DNA of 64,000 nucleotides from Streptomonospora sp. PA3 (GTDB taxonomy: Bacteria; Actinomycetota; Actinomycetes; Streptosporangiales; Streptosporangiaceae): assembly GCF_009728995.1 (NCBI RefSeq), contig NZ_VTZW01000010.1, forward strand, positions 124,001 to 188,000, written 5' to 3'. The notes beneath the pieces are model-generated. The model saw nothing but the letters and a program-made list of their open reading frames with translations. It was not told where the DNA came from and did no database searches. The position numbers were made by a program, and so were the translations under genes. Positions 58,710 through 64,000 of this stretch are shown here, piece after piece (position 1 is the stretch's first letter; each line of letters begins with the position of its first letter).

Positions 58710-61019
58710 TCAGGTGTTCTCACCGCCGCCGCTGCGGGTGCGGCGCCGCCTGCGCGTACCCGAGCCGCCGCCGGAGGAGGCGGACTCGGCCGACTCGCCC
58801 TCGGGCTCCTCGCCCGACTCGGGCTCGGCCCCGTTGGCCGAGCCGGACTCGGCCTCGACGACCTCGACCGGAACGAGCGAGAGCTTGCCGCGGTCGTCGA
58901 TCTCGCGGATCTCGACCTGGATCTTCTCGCCGATGCTGACGACGTCCTCCAGGTTCTCGATCCGCTTGCCGCCGTGCAGCTTGCGGATCTGCGAGATGTG
59001 CAGGAGCCCGTCCTTGCCCGGAAGCAGCGACACGAACGCGCCGAAGGCGGTGGTCTTGACGACCGTGCCCAGATAGCGGTCGCCGACCTCCGGCATGGTG
59101 GGGTTGGCGATGCTGTTGATCGTGTCGCGCGCCGCCTCGGCCGAGGGGCCGTCGGTGGCGCCGATGTAGATCGTGCCGTCGTCCTCGATGGTGATGTCGG
59201 CGCCGGTGTCGTCCTGGATCGAGTTGATCATCTTGCCCTTGGGGCCGATGACCTCGCCGATCTTGTCGACCGGGACCTTCACGGTGAGGATGCGCGGCGC
59301 ATACGGGCTCATCTCGGCCGGCCGCGTGATGGCCTCCTGCATGACGTCCAGGATGGCCAGCCGCGCGCCGCGCGCCTGCTGCAGCGCCTGGGCCAGCTGC
59401 GAGGCGGGGATGCCGTCGAGCTTGGTGTCCAGCTGCAGCGCGGTGATCAGCTCACGGGTGCCGGCGACCTTGAAGTCCATGTCGCCGAAGGCGTCCTCGG
59501 CACCGAGGATGTCGGTCAGCGTGACGTACTCGTCACCCTCGCTGATCAGGCCCATCGCGATGCCCGAGACCATCTCCTTCAGCGGCACGCCCGCCTGCAT
59601 CAGCGACATGGTCGAGGCGCACACCGACCCCATGGAGGTCGAGCCGTTGGAGCCGACCGCCTCGGAGACCTGCCGGATCGCGTAGGGGAACTCCTCACGC
59701 GAGGGCAGCACCGGCAGGAGCGCCCGCTCGGCGAGCGCGCCGTGGCCGATCTCGCGGCGCTTGGGCGAGCCCACCCGGCCGGTCTCGCCGGTGGAGTAGG
59801 GCGGGAAGTTGTAGTTGTGCATGTAGCGCTTGGTGCGCTCGGGGTTCAGCGTGTCGACGATCTGCTCCATGCGCAGCATGTTCAGCGTCGTGATCCCCAG
59901 GATCTGGGTCTCGCCGCGCTCGAACAGCGCCGAGCCGTGCACCCGCGGCACCACGCCGACCTCGGCGCTGAGCTGGCGGATGTCCTTGGGGCCGCGGCCG
60001 TCGATGCGGACCTTGTCGCGCAGCACGCGCTCGCGCATCAGCTGCTTGGTCAGCGAGCGGAACGCCGCGCCGATCTCCTTCTCGCGGCCCTCGAAGTCCT
60101 CGCCGAGCTTCTCGGCGGCCAGCGCCTTGACGCGCTCCAGCTCGTCCTCGCGGTCCTGCTTCTCGGCGATGGTCAGCGCCTGGGCGAGCTGGTCGCGCAC
60201 CGCGGTCTCGACGGCGCCGTAGACGTCGTCCTCGTAGTCGAGGAAGATCGGGAACTCGGCGGTCTCCTTGGCGGCCTGGTCGGCCAGCGCCTGCTGGGCC
60301 CGGCACAGCACCTTGATGAACGGCTTGGCCGCCTCAAGGCCCTCGGCGACCGTCTGCTCGTTGGGGCCCACGGCGCCGTCGGCCACCAGCTGCAGCGTGT
60401 GCACCGTGGACTCGGCCTCGACCATCATGATGGCCACGTCGCCGTCGTCGAGCACGCGCCCGGCGACCACCATGTCGAAGGTGGCCTCCTGCAGCTCGCT
60501 GTGGGTGGGGAAGGCCACCCACTGGCCGCGGATGAGCGCCACGCGCACGCCGCCGATGGGGCCCGAGAAGGGCAGGCCGGCGAGCTGGGTGGACATCGAC
60601 GCGGCGTTGATGGCGACGACGTCGTAGAGGTGCTCGGGGTCGAGCGACATGATCGTCTCGACGACCTGGATCTCGTTGCGCAGCCCGTGCTTGAACGACG
60701 GCCGCAGCGGGCGGTCGATCAGCCGGCAGGTCAGGATGGCGTCCTCGGAGGGACGGCCCTCGCGCCGGAAGAACGAGCCGGGGATGCGGCCCGCGGCGTA
60801 CATGCGCTCCTCGACGTCGACCGTGAGCGGGAAGAAGTCCAGTGTCTCCTTCGGGCGCTTGGAAGCCGTGGTGGCCGAGAGCACCATGGTCTCGTCGTCG
60901 AGGTAGGCGACGGCGGAGCCGGCGGCCTGGCGGGCCAGGCGGCCGGTCTCGAATCGGATGGTCCGGGAGCCGAAAGAGCCGTTGTCGATGACGGCTTCGG
61001 CGGAATACGCGCCCTCCAT
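58710..61019 (-). CDS. pnp: Polyribonucleotide nucleotidyltransferase (PNPase)
   Basis: 769 residues: two RNase PH domains ([73 protein letters not shown]), a KH domain ([20 protein letters not shown]) and an S1 domain ([20 protein letters not shown]). The C-terminus is an acidic Glu/Ser tail ending [14 protein letters not shown]. It degrades RNA 3'-5' with phosphate and, in actinomycetes, also adds 3' tails. The ATG at 61019 has GAGGAGG upstream; the frame extends to 61160 without support. It lies downstream of rpsO, the conserved rpsO-pnp order. Confidence 0.96.
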   Translation of the reverse strand: MEGAYSAEAVIDNGSFGSRTIRFETGRLARQAAGSAVAYLDDETMVLSATTASKRPKETLDFFPLTVDVEERMYAAGRIPGSFFRREGRPSEDAILTCRLIDRPLRPSFKHGLRNEIQVVETIMSLDPEHLYDVVAINAASMSTQLAGLPFSGPIGGVRVALIRGQWVAFPTHSELQEATFDMVVAGRVLDDGDVAIMMVEAESTVHTLQLVADGAVGPNEQTVAEGLEAAKPFIKVLCRAQQALADQAAKETAEFPIFLDYEDDVYGAVETAVRDQLAQALTIAEKQDREDELERVKALAAEKLGEDFEGREKEIGAAFRSLTKQLMRERVLRDKVRIDGRGPKDIRQLSAEVGVVPRVHGSALFERGETQILGITTLNMLRMEQIVDTLNPERTKRYMHNYNFPPYSTGETGRVGSPKRREIGHGALAERALLPVLPSREEFPYAIRQVSEAVGSNGSTSMGSVCASTMSLMQAGVPLKEMVSGIAMGLISEGDEYVTLTDILGAEDAFGDMDFKVAGTRELITALQLDTKLDGIPASQLAQALQQARGARLAILDVMQEAITRPAEMSPYAPRILTVKVPVDKIGEVIGPKGKMINSIQDDTGADITIEDDGTIYIGATDGPSAEAARDTINSIANPTMPEVGDRYLGTVVKTTAFGAFVSLLPGKDGLLHISQIRKLHGGKRIENLEDVVSIGEKIQVEIREIDDRGKLSLVPVEVVEAESGSANGAEPESGEEPEGESAESASSGGGSGTRRRRRTRSGGGENT

Positions 61020-61371
61020 GGGCGTCCTCCTCATACGGATTACGGGTATTCGGTTGTCCCGCGCCCGTAGCCCGGAGGAGTCGTCGAGAGTCGCTGCCGC
61101 CCGGCGGCGCGGGCAGTGCACATGCCTGCCGGCGCAGCAGGACCGCCAGCGGCCGGCCATCGATCGAAGCCTGCGGGGCGCCTGGACCAGGCGTTCCGCA
61201 GACCACTACCGAGGACCGGCCTCGACGCGGCTAGCCGAGTCGGGAGCGCGGGAGCGCTCTGCTGCGACCTTCGCGGTCGGTGCGGTTGTGTATCGGTTTG
61301 TCAGGCGGGTCGCCACTGGGGACGATACCCGCTGGCCACGGCAGTGGCCGCTGAGTCCACACTACTAAGAA

Positions 61372-61395
61372 GGGGAGTGGCCGAGGCCACTCCCC
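61372..61395 (-). terminator. rpsO-pnp intergenic stem-loop
   Basis: GGGGAGTGGCC (61372-61382) pairs perfectly with GGCCACTCCCC (61385-61395). It lies 14 bases after the rpsO stop in the 390-base gap before pnp. In Streptomyces the equivalent region carries a stem-loop cleaved by RNase III, so this hairpin may be a processing site or a leaky terminator rather than a full stop. Confidence 0.65.
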
Positions 61396-61408
61396 GTTCG
61401 CGGCTTTT

Positions 61409-61678
61409 TCAGCGGCGCAGACCCAGTCGCTGGATGAGTCGGCGGTAGCGGTTGATGTCCTGCTTCTGGATGTACTTGAGCAGGCGGCGGCGCCGACCGA
61501 CCATCAGCAGCAGCCCGCGGCGGCTGTGGTGGTCCTGCTTGTGGGTCTTCAGGTGCTCGGTCAGCTCCGTGATCCGGTGCGTCAGCAGCGCGACCTGGAC
61601 GTCAGGGGAGCCGGTGTCGCCTTCCTGCGTGGCGAAGTCGGCGATGATCTGCTGCTTGGTGGCGGTGTCGATCGACAC
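61409..61678 (-). CDS. rpsO: Ribosomal protein S15
   Basis: 89 residues, the usual length for S15. Signature [40 protein letters not shown] and [20 protein letters not shown]. It binds 16S rRNA early in 30S assembly. The GTG at 61678 follows AAGGAG; the in-frame extension upstream is not conserved in the family. A hairpin and the pnp gene lie downstream. Confidence 0.97.
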   Translation of the reverse strand: MSIDTATKQQIIADFATQEGDTGSPDVQVALLTHRITELTEHLKTHKQDHHSRRGLLLMVGRRRRLLKYIQKQDINRYRRLIQRLGLRR

Positions 61679-61972
61679 GTCGCTCCTTCTCGTCGTCGGT
61701 ACGCAGATGTCGTTGACCCCGGGCACACGACGGCCGACCGGATCGATCCGGTCGGCGAATCGGGCGCGGGCCGGTGACCACGCGTACGAACAGTCACCGT
61801 CAGCGGTCCGGGATCGCCCGCGGTTACCCGGCGGGCGCCGCATCCGACCGCTTCCGCCCGGCGTGCGGGCGCGCTCATGCGGACTTGTCCCTGCAGTTTA
61901 CAGCACCGCGCACCCCGCGCCGCCACTGCGCGGACGGCCGCTGTGCAGGACGCGGCCGCGGGCCCGCCGCGC
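61679..61972. other. Spacer between ribF and rpsO
   Basis: About 290 bases with no gene. It should contain the rpsO promoter on the minus strand; no clear consensus -10/-35 stands out. The direct echo of GATCCGGTCGGC around 61735-61755 could be a short inverted segment (CCGACCGGATCGATCCGGTCGG, a 22-base palindrome). Confidence 0.45.
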
Positions 61973-62923
61973 TCAGGATCCGGCGGCCAGCTCGCGCGCC
62001 CTGTCGACGTCGCGCGCCATGGCCGCGATCAGCTCCTCGACGCTGTCGAAGCGCAGCTGCCCGCGGATGCGGTGGGTGAACTCGATGGCCACGCGCCGGC
62101 CGTAGAGGGCGAGGTCGTCGCGGTCGAGCGCGTAGCCCTCGACGGTGCGCGCCGCCCCCTCGAAGGTGGGGTTGGTGCCCACGGAGACCGCGGCGGGCCA
62201 GGCCGACTCCGCGCCCGGCTCGGCTTCGAGCAGCAGCATGCGCCCGGCGTAGACCCCGTCTGCGGGCACGGCGGTGCCCGGAGCGCAGTCCAGGTTGGCG
62301 GTGGGAAAGCCCAGCAGCTCCCGGCCGCGCGCGGCGCCGTGCACGACCAGGCCCTCGACCCGGTGGGGGCGGCCCAGGGCCGACCGGGCGCCCTCGACGT
62401 CGCCGGCCTCCAGGCAGGCGCGGATGCGGGTGGAGGTGAGGGTGTCGGCCGCGGCCACCAGCGGCAGGCCCTCGGCGGTGAAGTCGTACTTCTCCCCCAG
62501 GGTGCGCAGCGTCTCGACGCTGCCGGCGGCCCGGCAGCCGAAGCGGAAGTCCTCGCCGACGACCACGGCCGCGGCGCCCAGGCCCTCCACCAGCACTCGG
62601 CGGACGAACTCCTCGGCCTCCAGGCGGGAAAGCTCGGCCGTGAAGGGCAGCACGCAAACCGCATCGGCCCCGTACTCGCCCAGCAGCTCGGCCCTGCGCG
62701 GATGCGGGGTCAGCACCGCGGGCGGCTCGCCGCCGCGCACCACGGCGTCGGGGTGGGGGTCGAACGTGACCACCACGACGGGCAGCCCCAAGCCGCGGGC
62801 GCGTTCCGCGGCGGTGCGCACGATGGCCTGGTGGCCGCGGTGCACGCCGTCGAAGACACCGATGGTCACCACGGACCGGCCCCAGTCGCGGGGCACCTCC
62901 TCCAGACCGTGCCAAGTCCGCAC
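61973..62923 (-). CDS. ribF: Bifunctional riboflavin kinase / FAD synthetase
   Basis: 316 residues. N-terminal FAD synthetase (nucleotidyltransferase) domain: VVTIGVFDGVHRGHQAIV with the HxGH-type site, VVVVTFDPHPDAVV, VVGEDFRFGCRAAG and STRIRACLEAGDVEGA. C-terminal riboflavin kinase domain: ELLGFPTANLDCAPGTAVPA with the PTAN motif, then VSVGTNPTFEG and the catalytic-type EFTHRIRGQLRFDS. It makes FMN and FAD from riboflavin and ATP. It lies 108 bases downstream of truB, the conserved actinobacterial order. Confidence 0.96.
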   Translation of the reverse strand: MRTWHGLEEVPRDWGRSVVTIGVFDGVHRGHQAIVRTAAERARGLGLPVVVVTFDPHPDAVVRGGEPPAVLTPHPRRAELLGEYGADAVCVLPFTAELSRLEAEEFVRRVLVEGLGAAAVVVGEDFRFGCRAAGSVETLRTLGEKYDFTAEGLPLVAAADTLTSTRIRACLEAGDVEGARSALGRPHRVEGLVVHGAARGRELLGFPTANLDCAPGTAVPADGVYAGRMLLLEAEPGAESAWPAAVSVGTNPTFEGAARTVEGYALDRDDLALYGRRVAIEFTHRIRGQLRFDSVEELIAAMARDVDRARELAAGS

Positions 62924-63031
62924 GTCGAACAGCTCCCCTCAGGCGCGTCGCCGAACGTCCGCTCACCAGGGTCGCACGGCCGCCGCGGCCCCCGGGCACG
63001 CCGGGCCGTGGCTCCGCTCACACGCTGTCCC

Positions 63032-63919
63032 TCAGGCAGCCGCGAAGACCACGATCGGTTTGGCGTAGCCCGGCCGGTCCTCGGCCAGCGCGACCACCGT
63101 GCCGTCCGGCGCGAACAGGCCCACCGGGCCCGGTTGACCGTCCCCGGGGGAGATCCGGTTGCCGTGGGCGACCTTGCGCGCCTCGTCGGCGTCGAGGATG
63201 CGCACCGGGAACGCCGCCGCCACGGCCTGGGCCAGGGGCAGCACGGAGAACTCCGCGGCCAGGTCCTCCAGGGTGCGGGCCTGGGAGAGGTCGTAGGGGC
63301 CGACGCGGGTGCGGCGCAGCGCGGTGAGGTGGCCGCCCACGCCGAGCGCGGCACCCAGGTCGCGGGCCAGCGCACGGATGTAGGTGCCGCTGGAGCAGGT
63401 CACGCGGGCGTCGACGTCGACGAACGCGCCGCCGGGGTCGTCGACGCGGCGGACGGCGTCGACGGCGAACTCCGAAACGGTCACCTCGCGGGCGGCCAGT
63501 TCGACCTCCTCGCCCCGACGCGCGGACTTGTAGGCCCGCTTGCCGTCGACCTTGATCGCACTGACCTGCGGCGGGACCTGGACGACGGTGCCCGTCAGCG
63601 CGGCGGCGCCGGCCCGCACCGCGTCCTCGGCCACGCCGGAGGCGTCGGTGCGCACCCCCGGCTCGCCCTCGGCGTCGTCGGTGTTGGTGGTCAGGCCCAG
63701 GCGCAGCGTCGCGGTATAGGCCTTCTCGGTGAGGGTGAGATGGCCCAGCAGTCGGGTGGCCTTGCCGATCCCGAGCACCAGCACCCCCGTGGCCATGGGG
63801 TCGAGCGTGCCCGCGTGGCCGACCTTGCGGGTACCGGCCAGCCTGCGGGTACGGCCGACCACATCGTGGGAGGTCCAGTCGGCCGGCTTGTCGACGATAA
63901 CGACGCCGCTGTCGGTCAT
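63032..63919 (-). CDS. truB: tRNA pseudouridine-55 synthase
   Basis: 295 residues. It starts MTDSGVVIVDKPADWTSHDV. The catalytic Asp is D40 in HAGTLDPMATGVLVLG; then KAYTATLRLGLTTNTDDAEG, VSAIKVDGKRAYKSAR and the RNA-contact motif CSSGTYIRALARDLG. It converts U55 in the T-loop of tRNAs. The C-terminal domain ends PGYAKPIVVFAAA. The ATG at 63919 lies 20 bases after the stop of the upstream partial gene, suggesting one operon. Confidence 0.96.
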   Translation of the reverse strand: MTDSGVVIVDKPADWTSHDVVGRTRRLAGTRKVGHAGTLDPMATGVLVLGIGKATRLLGHLTLTEKAYTATLRLGLTTNTDDAEGEPGVRTDASGVAEDAVRAGAAALTGTVVQVPPQVSAIKVDGKRAYKSARRGEEVELAAREVTVSEFAVDAVRRVDDPGGAFVDVDARVTCSSGTYIRALARDLGAALGVGGHLTALRRTRVGPYDLSQARTLEDLAAEFSVLPLAQAVAAAFPVRILDADEARKVAHGNRISPGDGQPGPVGLFAPDGTVVALAEDRPGYAKPIVVFAAA

Positions 63920-63938
63920 GGGGCTCGGGCTTCCTTGC

Positions 63939-64000
63939 TCAGGCGGACGAGGACTCTTCCGGGCGCGGTTGTTCAGGGGTGGGGATACACATTCCCGGTA
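63939..64000 (-). CDS. C-terminal tail of the gene upstream of truB (partial)
   Basis: On the minus strand the last 62 bases of the window read an open frame ending EQPRPEESSSA then TGA at 63939-63941. The acidic, Ser-rich tail looks like a protein C-terminus. By gene order in actinomycetes it could be rbfA or a DHH-family phosphoesterase, but too little is visible to decide. Confidence 0.45.
   Translation of the reverse strand, partial: PGMCIPTPEQPRPEESSSA

Overview
The window is about 70% GC, with strongly GC-biased third positions, many ATGA start/stop overlaps, GTG and TTG starts, XRE-DUF5753/DUF397 pairs, a PPOX/F420-type flavoprotein, a BCCT osmolyte carrier and an rpsO-pnp / ribF-truB block. 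This points to a filamentous, probably halotolerant actinomycete. Nocardiopsaceae (Nocardiopsis/Streptomonospora-like) is the best guess, but this is inference and no rRNA is present.

Layout. 1-0.5 kb: the 3' end of a secreted, lectin-tailed glycoside hydrolase. 0.6-2.9 kb: an anti-sigma-like ATPase with two small partners, divergent from an XRE/DUF397 pair. 2.9-3.8 kb: a haloacetate-dehalogenase-like hydrolase. 4.4-29 kb: a defence island. It opens with a complete class 1 DISARM operon in the canonical order drmD-drmMI-drmA-drmB-drmC. It continues in the same direction with an HTH-N6-methylase, a soluble Ser/Thr kinase with TPR-like repeats, and a UvrD/Rep helicase with a RelE/ParE-like N-terminus. 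Then come a lower-GC GmrSD-type DUF262/DUF1524 protein and a convergent XRE-ImmA-PIN module of toxin-antitoxin type. 29-34 kb: an aldo/keto reductase, an ArsR-SRPBCC fusion with a clear double operator, a gene-free 1.4-kb repeat zone, and a ROK regulator.

34-44 kb: secreted and sugar metabolism. It holds a secreted alpha/beta hydrolase, a secreted PQQ-type sugar dehydrogenase carrying a CBM2 module, and a mannose module: GH2 beta-mannosidase, a LacI-like protein without a DNA-binding domain, a full LacI repressor, an AGE-family mannose isomerase and a PfkB fructokinase. The module would convert mannosides to mannose, then fructose, then fructose-6-phosphate. 44.8-54.3 kb: small membrane, flavin, VOC and deaminase proteins, two MFS transporters with an ArsR regulator, and an XRE gene beside its own decayed duplicate. 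54.8-57.2 kb: a BCCT transporter and Hsp20. 57.2-64 kb (minus strand): core genes for M16 peptidase, PNPase, S15, RibF and TruB.

Most noteworthy: (1) the methylase-kinase-helicase extension of DISARM; (2) a short palindromic repeat element lying in frame inside drmMI, with two more copies as an inverted pair at 31.6-31.8 kb; (3) a sharp low-GC segment covering the presumed target-recognition part of DrmMI; (4) a 20-bp inverted repeat inside a 44-codon ORF that is ATGA-coupled on both sides between drmC and the methylase; (5) a LacI paralogue that has lost its HTH, next to the intact copy.
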